Positions 50,708 to 59,934 of a stretch of DNA of 64,000 bases are shown here, one piece after another. Origin of the DNA: Methylobacterium sp. C25. Lineage in GTDB: Bacteria; Pseudomonadota; Alphaproteobacteria; Rhizobiales; Beijerinckiaceae. The stretch spans positions 62,001 to 126,000 of the forward strand of contig NZ_JAAUVI010000010.1 of the NCBI RefSeq assembly GCF_021352225.1. The letters are read 5' to 3'. How positions within the stretch are numbered: the first letter of the stretch is position 1; each line of letters begins with the position of its first letter. The position numbers and the translations under genes are program-made. The notes beneath the pieces are model-generated. The model worked only from the letters and a program-made list of their open reading frames with translations, made no database searches and had not been told where the DNA came from.

Positions 50708-51910
50708 CTAGCGGAGCGAGGCGCAGAAGCGTTGGATGCGTGTGCAGGCCTGTTCCAGCAGCGCATTCGAGGTGGCGTAGGAGATCCGCAGGTTCGGCCC
50801 GAGACCGAAGGCCGAGCCGTGGACCGCGGCCACGCCCTCCGCCTTCAGCAGTTCGGTGACGAAGTCCTGGTCGGTCTCGATCACCGTTCCGCCCTCGGTG
50901 CGCTTTCCGATCAGCTCCGCGCAGGACGGGAACACGTAAAATGCGCCTTCCGGGGTCGCGCAGGTCAGGCCGCGCGCCTGGTTCAGCATCGACACGACGA
51001 GGTCGCGCCGGCTCTCGAAGGCTTTCTTGAACGCGACGAGATGGTCCTGTGGGCCATCGAGCGCGGCGACGGCTGCCCATTGCGAGATCGTGGTGGCGCC
51101 CGAGGTTTGCTGGCCCTGAACGAAATCCATCGCCTTGATGATCGGCTCCGGGCCGGCTGCGTAGCCGATGCGCCAGCCGGTCATGGCATAGGCCTTCGAA
51201 ACACCGTTCATCGTGACGGTGCGATTGATGAGTTCGGGCTCGACCTGAGCCGGCGTGACGAAGTCGAAATCGCCGTAGGTCAGGTGCTCATAGATGTCGT
51301 CGGTGAGCACGTGCACGCGGGGATGGCGCACCAGCACATCCGTGATCGCCTTCATCTCGGCGCGCGTATAGGCGGCGCCGGACGGGTTCGACGGCGAGTT
51401 CAGGATGATCCACTTGGTCTTCGGCGTGAGCACGCGCTCCAGGGCCTCGGCCTGGAGCTTGAAACCATGCGCCATGTCGGTCTCGACGAAGACCGGCTTA
51501 CCGCCGCAGAGCGCGACGATCTCGGGGTAGGACACCCAGTAGGGCCGCGAAATCACGACCTCGTCGCCGGGATTCAGCGTCGTCAGCAGCGCGTTGTAGA
51601 TGATGTGCTTGCCGCCGGTCGCGACGATGGTCTGCGAGACCCTGTAGTCGAGCCCGTTCTCGCGCTGGAACTTGCGGACGATCGCCTCGCGCAACGCCGG
51701 AATGCCAGAGACCGGCGGGTAGCGGGTCTCGTTCCGGTTGATCGCATCGATGCCGGCCTGCTTGATGTGGTCCGGCGTGGCGAAATCGGGCTCGCCCACC
51801 GACAGGCTGATCACGTCGACGCCCTGAGCCTTCAGCTCGCGCGCCTTCTGCGTCATCACGATCGTCGCGGACGGCTTCACGCGCGACAGGCTGTCGGCCA
51901 ACAGGGCCAT
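50708..51910 (-). CDS. aspC: Aspartate aminotransferase, class I
   Basis: PLP-dependent transaminase, 400 residues from ATG 51910. LSRVKPSATIVMTQKARELKAQG at the N-terminus, SVGEPDFATPDHIKQAG, LNSPSNPSGAAYTRAEMKA, the PLP Lys in MNGVSKAYAMTGWRIGYAAGP (about residue 236) and the substrate Arg in NLRISYATSNALLEQA. The AspAT Ib subgroup, often also aromatic/prephenate-active in Rhizobiales. It is followed by a 28-bp gap to the oxidoreductase start region on the same strand. Confidence 0.93.
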   Translation of the reverse strand: MALLADSLSRVKPSATIVMTQKARELKAQGVDVISLSVGEPDFATPDHIKQAGIDAINRNETRYPPVSGIPALREAIVRKFQRENGLDYRVSQTIVATGGKHIIYNALLTTLNPGDEVVISRPYWVSYPEIVALCGGKPVFVETDMAHGFKLQAEALERVLTPKTKWIILNSPSNPSGAAYTRAEMKAITDVLVRHPRVHVLTDDIYEHLTYGDFDFVTPAQVEPELINRTVTMNGVSKAYAMTGWRIGYAAGPEPIIKAMDFVQGQQTSGATTISQWAAVAALDGPQDHLVAFKKAFESRRDLVVSMLNQARGLTCATPEGAFYVFPSCAELIGKRTEGGTVIETDQDFVTELLKAEGVAAVHGSAFGLGPNLRISYATSNALLEQACTRIQRFCASLR

Positions 51911-52115
51911 GACGGGGGTCTCCGAAGGGTCGTGACATGCCTCGCGCATGGCAATTCGCGCGAGGCGGCCGGACCCTATTCCTGCGGTGTCAGGGGAACA
52001 AGGCCACGCACCGCCGGCTCACCATGTCGGCGGCCTTGATCCATGATGGAGGCAGGCTGCCGGGACGTTCACGCTTCGATGGCGGCGGCGGCGAAAAGGC
52101 CGCCATCTGCTCGTC

Positions 52116-53516
52116 TCAGATGCCGCCAAATACCCAGCGCAGCCGCGACAGGAACCCGCCGCCTGGGCGCGTGTCACCCTTGCGAACGGCGTCCTCGCCC
52201 TTCGGCTCGACGGCGATCGAGGCCTTCACGAGGCCGAGGGCCGCCGTGTCGGTGGTCTCGCGGTCGATCAGGATGAGCGATCCGGTGTCGCGATTGTCGG
52301 CATAGGGATCGACGGCGATCTCGCGGTCGAGATTCAGCGTCACTTCGCCGATGTCGTTGATGCTGAGCTTATCGGCAGGTGCCGCCTTGCCCGTCTCCGG
52401 ATCGATCCGGCTGCGGATCGACTTCACCACGGCGTTGGTCGTGACGGTGCCGACCTTCGCCCAGAGGCTCGCGCCCGGAGTCAGTTCGGTCTCCAACGCC
52501 CAGAACAGGCGCACGTCGAGCGTGTCCGTGATCGTCAGCGGCGCATCGGCCGTGGCGATGACGGCACCGCGCGAGGCGTCGACTTCGTCGGACAGCACGA
52601 TGGTGACCGATTGTCCTTCGCTGGCGCGCGGCAGGTCTCCGTCGGCGGTGAAGATGCGAGCGATCGTCGAGGTCTTGCCCGAAGGCGCGACGACGACCCG
52701 GTCGCCCGGCGCGGCCGAGCCCGAGGCGATCAGGCCCGAGAACCCGCGGAACTCGGAGTTCGGCCGGTTGACCCACTGCACTGGCAGACGGAAGGCGGCG
52801 GCGCGCTCCTCGGACTTGACTGGCACCTCTTCGAGATAGCGCAGCAGCGGACCGTCCTTGTACCAAGCAGCGGCCGTGCCGGGCAGGACGACGTTGTCGC
52901 CGTTCTTCGCGGAGAGTGGGATCGCGCGGATCTCGGTGAAACCGAGAGGGGCCGCGAACTCGCCGAAGCCCGCGACGATCCGGTCGAACGTGTCCTGCGA
53001 CCAGCCGGCAAGGTCCATCTTGTTCACGGCCAGCGCCACGCGCTTGATGCCGAGCAGCGAGACCAGCAGCGCATGGCGCCGCGTCTGCCGGGTCAGGCCC
53101 TGGCGGGCATCGACCAGGATCACGGCCACGTCGGCCGTGGAGGCGCCCGTGGCCATGTTGCGCGTGTACTGTTCGTGACCGGGCGTGTCGGCGACGATGA
53201 ACGAGCGCGTCTCCGTCGAGAAGAAGCGGTAGGCGACGTCGATGGTAATGCCCTGCTCGCGCTCGGCCTGAAGGCCGTCGACGAGCAGCGCCAGATCGAT
53301 CTCCTGGCCCTGCGTACCGTGCTTGCGGGAATCGCGCTGCAGGGCAGTGACCTGATCGTCGAAGATCTGCTTGGTGTCGTGCAGCAGGCGGCCGATCAGC
53401 GTCGACTTGCCGTCATCGACGGAGCCGCAGGCGATGAAGCGCAGGACTTCCTTGCTCTGGTGAGCGTGGAGGAATTTCTCGTAGCCGAAGGCTTCCGGGG
53501 ACTGATGGATGGTCAT
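52116..53516 (-). CDS. cysN: Sulfate adenylyltransferase subunit 1
   Basis: GTPase subunit that drives APS formation. 466 residues. GTP motifs: P-loop ACGSVDDGKSTLIGRL, switch ITIDVAYRFF, VADTPGHEQYTRNMATGAS and NKMDLAGW. Beta-barrel domains follow. It lacks the APS-kinase domain seen in CysNC fusions, and no cysC is in the operon. Start ATG 53516 overlaps the cysD stop (TGATG). The order is cysH-cysD-cysN on the minus strand. Confidence 0.95.
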   Translation of the reverse strand: MTIHQSPEAFGYEKFLHAHQSKEVLRFIACGSVDDGKSTLIGRLLHDTKQIFDDQVTALQRDSRKHGTQGQEIDLALLVDGLQAEREQGITIDVAYRFFSTETRSFIVADTPGHEQYTRNMATGASTADVAVILVDARQGLTRQTRRHALLVSLLGIKRVALAVNKMDLAGWSQDTFDRIVAGFGEFAAPLGFTEIRAIPLSAKNGDNVVLPGTAAAWYKDGPLLRYLEEVPVKSEERAAAFRLPVQWVNRPNSEFRGFSGLIASGSAAPGDRVVVAPSGKTSTIARIFTADGDLPRASEGQSVTIVLSDEVDASRGAVIATADAPLTITDTLDVRLFWALETELTPGASLWAKVGTVTTNAVVKSIRSRIDPETGKAAPADKLSINDIGEVTLNLDREIAVDPYADNRDTGSLILIDRETTDTAALGLVKASIAVEPKGEDAVRKGDTRPGGGFLSRLRWVFGGI

Positions 53517-54466
53517 CAGAAATAGCCTTCCTGCTTCTTGCGCTCCATGGCGCCCGAGCCGTCCTTGTCGATGACTCGGCCCTGGCGCTCCGAGGTGCGG
53601 GCAGCGAGCGTCTCGCCGATGATCTCCGGCAGGGTCGCGGCCGGGCTCTCGACGGCGCCGGTCAGCGGGTAGCAGCCGAGCGTGCGGAAGCGGACCTGCC
53701 GGAGCTGCGGGGTTTCGCCGGGCTCGAGCGGCAGGCGCTCGTCATCGACCATGATGAGCTGGCCGTCGCGTTCCACGACCGGCCGCTCGGCCGCGAAGTA
53801 CAGCGGTACGATCGGGATCTTCTCCTGCTCGATGTAGAGCCAGATATCGAGCTCGGTCCAATTGGAGAGCGGGAACACGCGGAAGCTCTCGCCGCGGCGC
53901 TTCTTGAAATTATAGAGATGCCAGGGCTCGGCCCGCTGGCGCTTCGGATCCCAGCGATGCTGCGCGTTGCGAAGCGAGACGATGCGCTCCTTGGCACGGC
54001 TCGCCTCCTCGTCCCGACGCGCGCCGCCGAAAGCTGCATCGAACTTGTGCTTGTAGAGCGCCTGACGCAGAGCCTGCGTCTTCATCACATCGGTATGGAC
54101 TTCCGACCCGTGGCTGACAGGGCCGATACCCTTGGCGAGCCCGTCCGGGTTGGTGTGCACGAGGAGATCGAGGCCGAGCTCCTTCGCCCGCTGATCGCGG
54201 AAAGCGATCATCTCCTTGAACTTCCAGGTCGTGTCGATGTGCATCAGCGGGAACGGCAGGCGTCCCGGCGCGAAGGCCTTCAGCGCGAGATGCAGCAGGA
54301 CCGACGAGTCCTTGCCGATGGAGTAGAGCATCACCGGGTTCTCGGTCTCGGCGACCGTCTCCCGGAAGATGTGGATGCTCTCGGCTTCGAGGCGCTGGAG
54401 ATGCGTCAGGCGCGCAGGCAACGGCGCGGCCAAGTCCGACAGCTTCTCGGCGGTGGCAGCACTCAT
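53516..54466 (-). CDS. cysD: Sulfate adenylyltransferase subunit 2
   Basis: ATP-pyrophosphatase subunit forming APS from sulfate. 316 residues from ATG 54466 (a TTG at 54469 immediately precedes). PP-loop YSIGKDSSVLLHLALKAF, HIDTTWKFKEMIAFRD, GARRDEEASRAKERI and the C-terminal GRVIDKDGSGAMERKKQEGYF are diagnostic. Its stop overlaps cysN ATG, and its ATG overlaps the cysH stop, so all three are translationally coupled. Confidence 0.96.
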   Translation of the reverse strand: MSAATAEKLSDLAAPLPARLTHLQRLEAESIHIFRETVAETENPVMLYSIGKDSSVLLHLALKAFAPGRLPFPLMHIDTTWKFKEMIAFRDQRAKELGLDLLVHTNPDGLAKGIGPVSHGSEVHTDVMKTQALRQALYKHKFDAAFGGARRDEEASRAKERIVSLRNAQHRWDPKRQRAEPWHLYNFKKRRGESFRVFPLSNWTELDIWLYIEQEKIPIVPLYFAAERPVVERDGQLIMVDDERLPLEPGETPQLRQVRFRTLGCYPLTGAVESPAATLPEIIGETLAARTSERQGRVIDKDGSGAMERKKQEGYF

Positions 54467-55275
54467 CAAACCAGTTTCCTTCTGTTCTCACGCACGGTCG
54501 CGGCGCGGGCCGGCTCTTCGAAAGCCGCCGGTTCCTCGCCCGGCACGACATCGCCTTCCGGCCGATGCACGTGGAGGCCGCATTCCTTTTTGGATTCCTG
54601 TTCCCACCACCAGCGGCCGGCCCGCTCGTCCTCGCCGATGCGGACGGCACGAGTGCAGGGCGCGCAGCCGATCGACGGAAAACCGCGATCGTGCAGGGCG
54701 TTGTAGGGAATGAACTGGTCCTTCACGAAGGCGTCGATCCGCGCCCGCGTCCAGTCGGCCAGCGGATTGACCTTGATCAGGTTGCGCTGCTCGTCGGCCT
54801 CGGCCAGCGGCGTATCGGCCCGGTTGGCCGATTGCCCGGCGCGCAGGCCGGTGAACCATACGGCGGCCTGATCCAGTGCACGACCCAGCGGCTCGACCTT
54901 GCGGAAGCCGCAGCAGGCCTGCCGTGCCTCGATCGAATGGCGGAAGCCGTTGATGCCTTCCTTCGCGACGAAGGCCTCTTCCGCCCTTCGCTCCGGCGCA
55001 TAGGCGCGGATGCGGATGCTATAAGCCGACTCCGTCTCTGCCCAGACGTCGTAGGTCTCGGGAAAGAGACGTCCCGTATCGAGGGTTACGATCTCGGTCC
55101 GGCCCTTCGCCATCGCAATGGCGTGCGTGAGGACTTGGTCCTCGATGCCGAGGCTCGTCGTGAACACGAGGCGGCCCGAAATCTCGGATTCGACGAGGCG
55201 GATGCGAGCGATGAGGTCGAGCCCCGCCAGTCGTTCGGCGAGCCTCTCGGCCTGCTGCGCGAGAGTGACGGTCAT
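54466..55275 (-). CDS. cysH: Adenylyl-sulfate (APS) reductase, assimilatory
   Basis: Reduces the activated sulfate to sulfite with thioredoxin. 269 residues from ATG 55275. SLGIEDQVLTHAIAMAKGRTEIVTLDTGRLFPETYDVW, EARQACCGFRKVEPLGRAL and PSIGCAPCTRAV are visible. The paired cysteines CC...CxxC ligate a [4Fe-4S] cluster and mark the APS-using, not PAPS-using, type, which fits the absence of cysC. The start was chosen because the longer frame upstream has no homology. A palindromic site (55333-55361) lies upstream. Confidence 0.94.
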   Translation of the reverse strand: MTVTLAQQAERLAERLAGLDLIARIRLVESEISGRLVFTTSLGIEDQVLTHAIAMAKGRTEIVTLDTGRLFPETYDVWAETESAYSIRIRAYAPERRAEEAFVAKEGINGFRHSIEARQACCGFRKVEPLGRALDQAAVWFTGLRAGQSANRADTPLAEADEQRNLIKVNPLADWTRARIDAFVKDQFIPYNALHDRGFPSIGCAPCTRAVRIGEDERAGRWWWEQESKKECGLHVHRPEGDVVPGEEPAAFEEPARAATVRENRRKLV

Positions 55276-55332
55276 GTGAACGGGTCCGTGTGTGGCGTCT
55301 GCCGCTTGAGCTTGACCAGCTTGTCGGAGACC

Positions 55333-55361
55333 TGACATGTTCGCTATATAGAACGCTGTCA
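55333..55361. promoter_or_regulatory. Dyad operator-like site upstream of cysH
   Basis: TGACATGTTC GCTATATA GAACGCTGTCA: TGACA(T)GTTC and GAAC(GC)TGTCA are inverted arms around an 8-base AT-rich centre. The minus strand also reads TTGACA here. The core GTTC-N8-GAAC matches the palindrome at 56101. Confidence 0.65.
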
Positions 55362-55549
55362 AGGCATACGGGGTGCCCGCTCGCCATCCGGCGGTGCAGC
55401 AATTCGTGAGTTGGAAACCGAGAAGAGGGCTATCCGTTGCCTTCTCGAAGAAAATCCTTCTCAAGCCAGGTGCGGAAGCGCACGCAGCATGCCGGGTGAG
55501 CCGGCCTTCGCCACCGCGCCGCTTGGGCGCCCGTCAAGAAGAGGTCAGC

Positions 55550-56053
55550 GTGGACGCCATAGACCTGAAGATTCTCGCCCTTCTGCAGAAGGACGCGACG
55601 CTCTCCATCGCCGCCATCGGCGAGCAGGTGGGCCTGTCGCAGACGCCCTGCTGGAAGCGCATCCAGCGCCTCGAAGCCGACGGCGTGATCGACCGGCGCG
55701 TCGCCGTGCTCGACCCGGTGAAGCTCGGCCTCGGGCTCACCGTCTTCGTCTCCATCGAGACGGCGGACCATTCCAAGGACTGGCTCGACCGATTCGCCTC
55801 GGAGATCGCGGCGATGCCGGAGGTGCTCGAATTCTACCGGATGGCCGGTGACGTCGACTACATGCTGCGCGTCGTGGTCGCCGACATGCAGGCCTACGAT
55901 CTCTTCTACAAGAACCTGATCGCGACCCTGCCCCTCAAGAACGTCACCTCACGCTTCGCGATGGAAAAGGTGAAGTCCACCACCGCCCTGCCCCTGCCGG
56001 CGCCCCCGACCCGCGGCCGGATCGCGCCTCAGCTCGCTGTAGTCGGGGAATAA
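55550..56053 (+). CDS. Lrp/AsnC-family transcriptional regulator
   Basis: 167 residues from GTG 55550 (AGAAGAGG site). N-terminal AsnC-type helix-turn-helix: AIDLKILALLQKDATLSIAAIGEQVGLSQTPCWKRIQRLEADGVI; C-terminal RAM domain: VFVSIETADHSKDWLDRFASEIAAMPEVLEFYRMAGDVDYMLRVVVADMQAYDLFYKNLI. The long tail after ALPLPAPPTRGRIAPQLAVVGE is unusual. It sits between the divergent cysH operon and the cysJ operon and is the obvious candidate regulator of both. Confidence 0.92.
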   Translation: MDAIDLKILALLQKDATLSIAAIGEQVGLSQTPCWKRIQRLEADGVIDRRVAVLDPVKLGLGLTVFVSIETADHSKDWLDRFASEIAAMPEVLEFYRMAGDVDYMLRVVVADMQAYDLFYKNLIATLPLKNVTSRFAMEKVKSTTALPLPAPPTRGRIAPQLAVVGE

Positions 56054-56100
56054 TCTTCTCTTGTGCGGCGCGACGGCAGGCAAGCCCTTCTCTCCGGTGC

Positions 56101-56120
56101 ATGTTCTATAAAAAGAACAT
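56101..56120. promoter_or_regulatory. Perfect palindrome upstream of cysJ
   Basis: ATGTTCTATAAAAAGAACAT: ATGTTC and GAACAT are perfect 6-base arms around TATAAAAA, 34 bp before the cysJ start at 56154. The GTTC-N8-GAAC core is shared with the site before cysH. Confidence 0.8.
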
Positions 56121-56153
56121 TTTCTCGTTGACAGCGGGCCGTCCGCAGACGAC

Positions 56154-57938
56154 ATGGCATTCATAATGGCACGCAACGCTCTCCTTCCTCAGACGGCCCC
56201 ATTCGGCGATGCCGAGCGGGCCAATCTCGACGCGGTCCTCGGGACGGCGACGCCGATCCAGCGCGCCTGGCTCGCCGGCTTCCTCGCCGGGCTCGACGCC
56301 GCAGCGGGTGGCCAGCCCGCGGCCCAGCCGTCAGCGCCGCCAAAGGCCTCCGAGCCGCTGACGATCATCTTCGCGTCGGAATCGGGGAACAGCGAGACGC
56401 TCGCCAGCAACGTCGCCAAGCTCGCCAAGAAGCAGGGCTTCAAGCCGAAGATCGTCGACTTCGCCGATCTCGACCTCGCGACCCTGCCGAAGGCCGGCAA
56501 GCTCGTCGCCATCGCCGCGACCTGGGGCGAAGGCGAGCCGCCCGCCCGCGCGGTCGAGACCTACAACGCCATCATGGCCGAGGGCGCCCCGCGCATCGAC
56601 GGCGTCGAGTTCGGCGTGCTGGCGCTCGGTGACACCTCCTATGCGGAGTTCTGCGCCATCGGGAAGGCGCTCGATGCCCGCTTCGAGGCCCTCGGGGGCA
56701 AGCGCGCCTATGACCGCGCCGATCTCGACCTCGATTTCGAGAAGCCCGCCGCCGACTGGATCAAGGGCGCGCTGAAGGCTCTCGCCCCCGCCGAGACCGC
56801 CGCCGACAACGTCGTCGCCGTCGATTTCGCCCGTGCCGGCGCCCATGACGAGGACGAGGAGCCGAGCCGCGAGCCGAAGGTCGTCGAGGTCATCGAGCAC
56901 GTGAACCTCAACTCGTCGCGCTCCGACAAGGAGACGATCCACCTCGCGCTGGAATTCGAGGACGGCGCGCCGGCCTACGAGCCCGGCGACTCACTCGAAA
57001 TCTACCCCGAGAACGATCCGCAGCTCGTCGAAGAGATCCTCAAGGCCACCGGCCTCACGGAGAACGAGGCGCTGCGTAGGTCGCTGCTCGCCGAGCGCGA
57101 CATCACCACGCTCTCGGCCGCCACGGTGGAGCGCTTCGCCAAGGCCACCGGGCATGCCGACGCCCAGAAGTTCATCGAGAGCGGCGAGGTGAAGGCTTGG
57201 ATCGAGGGCCGTCACCTGATCGACCTGATCGAGGCTTATCCGGCCGCGCTCACGGCCGAGCATCTCGATACCATCACCCGCCCTCTTCCGCCGCGCGCCT
57301 ATTCAATCGCCTCATCCCGCAAGGAAGTCGGCGACGAGGTGCATCTGGTGATCGCCGCCGTGCGCTACGCGACGCATGGCCGGTCGCGGACGGGCGTGGC
57401 CTCGACTCATGTCGCCGATCGCATCAGCAACGGCGCCAAGCTGCGCGTGCGGCTGAAGCCGAACAAGCATTTCCGCCTGCCGAGCAATCCGGCCACCGAC
57501 ATCATCATGGTCGGCCCCGGCACCGGCGTCGCGCCCTTCCGCGCCTTCGTGCAGGAGCGCCGCGCCACCGAGGCGAGCGGTCGTTCCTGGCTGTTCTTCG
57601 GTGACCGCCACTTCACCCACGACTTCCTCTACCAGCTCGAATGGCAGGAAGCCCTGGAGGACGGTGCACTCTCCAAGATCGACGTTGCCTTCTCCCGCGA
57701 CCAACCCGAGAAGATCTACGTCCAGAACCGGATCGACGAGCACGGCAAGGAGCTCGTCGAATGGCTCGACGGCGGGGCGCATTTCTATGTCTGTGGCGAT
57801 GCCAAGAACATGGCCAAGGACGTCCGTTCGGCCGTGGTGCGCGCCTTCTCGACCCATAAGGGCTTGAGCGAGGCCGAGGCCGAGGCGCATGTTGCGTGGC
57901 TCGAAAAGGCGAAGCGCTACCAGCAGGACGTCTACTGA
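56154..57938 (+). CDS. cysJ: Sulfite reductase (NADPH) flavoprotein
   Basis: Electron-transfer subunit for sulfite reduction. 594 residues from ATG 56154 (ATG 56166 possible). Flavodoxin domain (about 70-205): TIIFASESGNSETLASNVA, AATWGEGEPPARA, LALGDTSYAEFC. FAD/NADPH reductase part: YEPGDSLEIYPEND, PPRAYSIASSRK, GRSRTGVASTHVAD, MVGPGTGVAPFRAFVQER, WLFFGDRH and YVCGDAKNMAKDV. Both cofactor sites look intact. It is followed after a repeat-filled 160-bp spacer by cysI on the same strand. Confidence 0.94.
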   Translation: MAFIMARNALLPQTAPFGDAERANLDAVLGTATPIQRAWLAGFLAGLDAAAGGQPAAQPSAPPKASEPLTIIFASESGNSETLASNVAKLAKKQGFKPKIVDFADLDLATLPKAGKLVAIAATWGEGEPPARAVETYNAIMAEGAPRIDGVEFGVLALGDTSYAEFCAIGKALDARFEALGGKRAYDRADLDLDFEKPAADWIKGALKALAPAETAADNVVAVDFARAGAHDEDEEPSREPKVVEVIEHVNLNSSRSDKETIHLALEFEDGAPAYEPGDSLEIYPENDPQLVEEILKATGLTENEALRRSLLAERDITTLSAATVERFAKATGHADAQKFIESGEVKAWIEGRHLIDLIEAYPAALTAEHLDTITRPLPPRAYSIASSRKEVGDEVHLVIAAVRYATHGRSRTGVASTHVADRISNGAKLRVRLKPNKHFRLPSNPATDIIMVGPGTGVAPFRAFVQERRATEASGRSWLFFGDRHFTHDFLYQLEWQEALEDGALSKIDVAFSRDQPEKIYVQNRIDEHGKELVEWLDGGAHFYVCGDAKNMAKDVRSAVVRAFSTHKGLSEAEAEAHVAWLEKAKRYQQDVY

Positions 57939-57947
57939 GATTGCACC

Positions 57948-58078
57948 GAACCCTCTCCCCTCTGCGGGAGAGGTGGCCCGCGAAAGGGGCCGGGAGAAGG
58001 GAATGCCCTTTTCCGGATGCGGCGCACCCCTCTCCCGCCTGCTATGCAGGCACCCTCCCCTGCAGAGGGGGAGGGATA
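57948..58078. repeat. Family C palindromic repeat cluster between cysJ and cysI
   Basis: AACCCTCTCCCCTCTGCGGG AGAGG left unit, GCCCGCGAAAGGGGCCGGGAG middle unit and TGCAGAGGGGGAGGG right unit fill the spacer. It could form stems in the cysJI message. Confidence 0.85.
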
Positions 58079-58098
58079 GATGACACCGGATATCCGCC

Positions 58099-59934
58099 AT
58101 GGAAGACCACAAGCCGATCGAGACCGTAGACGGCCCCGCCTTCGAGACGCCCGGCGTCGGCGCGCGTCGCTACGAGACGCCGCCGACCGGCCGTCCGATC
58201 GACGATCCGGTGGCGGCCAAGGAGGCGGGCCTCGCCCACAATGAGCATCTGAAGATCGCCAGCCGCTTCCTGCGCGGCGGCCTCGCCGAGGGGCTTCTGC
58301 GGCATGCCACCGGCGCGATCACGGAAGATGACGGCCAGCTCGTCAAGTTCCACGGCATGTACATGCAGGACGACCGGGATATCCGGGCCGAGCGCACCAA
58401 GAAGAAGCTCGAGAAGGCCTTCAGCTTCATGATCCGCCTGCGTATCGCCGGCGGCGTCGTGACGCCGAAGCAATGGCTCGTCCTCGACGACATCGCCACG
58501 ACCTACGCCAACGGCACGCTGCGCGCGACGACGCGCCAGACCTTCCAGTATCACGGCGTCATCAAGTCGAACCTCAAGCGGACCATGGCCGCGATCGACT
58601 CGGTGCTGCTGGACACCATCGCCGCCTGCGGCGACGTGAACCGCAACGTCATGGCCGCGACGAACCCGGCCCAGTCCGGCGCACACAAGGCCGCCTACGA
58701 TCTCGGCAAGACGATCTCCGACACCCTGCTGCCGAAGACCAATGCCTGGCGCGAGATCTGGCTCGACGGCGAGAAGGTCGTTGGCGGCGAGGAAGAGTTC
58801 GAGCCGATCTACGGCAAGACCTACCTGCCGCGTAAGTTCAAGATCGTGGTCGCGGTGCCGCCCTCCAACGAGGTCGACATCTTCGCGCACGACCTCGGCT
58901 TCATCGCCATCCTCGACAAGAAGAACCAGGTCACCGGCTGGAACGTCACGGTGGGCGGCGGCATGGGCATGACCCATGGCGAGCCCGATACCTTCCCGCG
59001 CACCGCCGACGTGATGGGCTTCTGCAAGCCCGAGGATGCGCTCAAGGTCGCCGAGGCGGTGATGACCGTCCAGCGCGACTGGGGCAATCGCAAAAGCCGC
59101 AAGAACGCCCGCCTGAAGTACACGATCGAGCGCTACGGCCTCGACGCGTTCCGGGCCGAGGTCGAGAAGCGCATCGGCAAGAAGCTCGGCGCCCCGAAGC
59201 CCTTCACCTTCGACGGCAACGGCGACCGCTACGGCTGGACCGAGGGCGACGACGGCCGCCACCACCTCACGCTCTACGTCCCGTCGGGCCGCATCAAGGA
59301 CGTCGAGGACGGCCCGCAATTCCTCTCGGGCCTGCGCCGCATCGCCGAGGTTCACGAGGGCGACTTCCGCCTCACGGGCAACCAGAACGTCATCATCGCC
59401 AACGTCCCCGCCAAGAAGCGGAAGGAGATCGAGGCTCTGGTCGACGAGTATAAGCTGACCAAGGGCGCCGGCGCTCTGCGCCGCAACTCTATGGCTTGCG
59501 TCGCCCTGCCGACCTGCGGCCTCGCGCTCGCGGAGAGCGAGCGCTACCTGCCCGATCTCATCTCCGAGCTGGAGGAGAGCCTCGCCAGCCACGGCCTGCA
59601 GGACGAGGACATCACGATCCGCTCGACCGGCTGCCCCAACGGCTGCGCCCGCCCCTACATCGCCGAGATCGGCCTCGTCGGCCGCGGCCCCGAGCGCTAC
59701 CACCTCTATCTCGGCGCCGCCTTCGACGGCTCGCGCCTGAGCAAGCTCTACAAGGAAGACGTCGAGGCCAAGGACATCCGGCAGACGCTCGACCCGCTCT
59801 TCGCCGACTATGCCAGGAGCCGGAAGCCGGGTGAGCATTTCGGCGACTTCGTAATCCGCGCGGGCCACGTCGCGAAGACCACGAACGGGCCGGATTTCCA
59901 CGACCGCATCGGCGCGCTCAAGCCGGCCGGCTGA
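58099..59934 (+). CDS. cysI: Sulfite reductase hemoprotein (nitrite/sulfite reductase family)
   Basis: Siroheme and [4Fe-4S] enzyme reducing sulfite to sulfide. 611 residues. N-terminal KFHGMYMQDDRDIRAERT; substrate region LRATTRQTFQYHGVIKSNLK and GDVNRNVMAA; cluster and siroheme ligands in MACVALPTCGLALAESERYLP and RSTGCPNGCARPYIAEIGLVG (four cysteines). All usual binding residues are visible. Because the partner is CysJ and the neighbours are cys genes, sulfite rather than nitrite is the likely substrate. Confidence 0.95.
   Translation: MEDHKPIETVDGPAFETPGVGARRYETPPTGRPIDDPVAAKEAGLAHNEHLKIASRFLRGGLAEGLLRHATGAITEDDGQLVKFHGMYMQDDRDIRAERTKKKLEKAFSFMIRLRIAGGVVTPKQWLVLDDIATTYANGTLRATTRQTFQYHGVIKSNLKRTMAAIDSVLLDTIAACGDVNRNVMAATNPAQSGAHKAAYDLGKTISDTLLPKTNAWREIWLDGEKVVGGEEEFEPIYGKTYLPRKFKIVVAVPPSNEVDIFAHDLGFIAILDKKNQVTGWNVTVGGGMGMTHGEPDTFPRTADVMGFCKPEDALKVAEAVMTVQRDWGNRKSRKNARLKYTIERYGLDAFRAEVEKRIGKKLGAPKPFTFDGNGDRYGWTEGDDGRHHLTLYVPSGRIKDVEDGPQFLSGLRRIAEVHEGDFRLTGNQNVIIANVPAKKRKEIEALVDEYKLTKGAGALRRNSMACVALPTCGLALAESERYLPDLISELEESLASHGLQDEDITIRSTGCPNGCARPYIAEIGLVGRGPERYHLYLGAAFDGSRLSKLYKEDVEAKDIRQTLDPLFADYARSRKPGEHFGDFVIRAGHVAKTTNGPDFHDRIGALKPAG

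Noticed and set aside
57961..58076. Intrinsic terminator between cysJ and cysI
   Set aside because: The stems belong to repeat family C and have no T-run; cysJ and cysI are on the same strand and probably co-transcribed.
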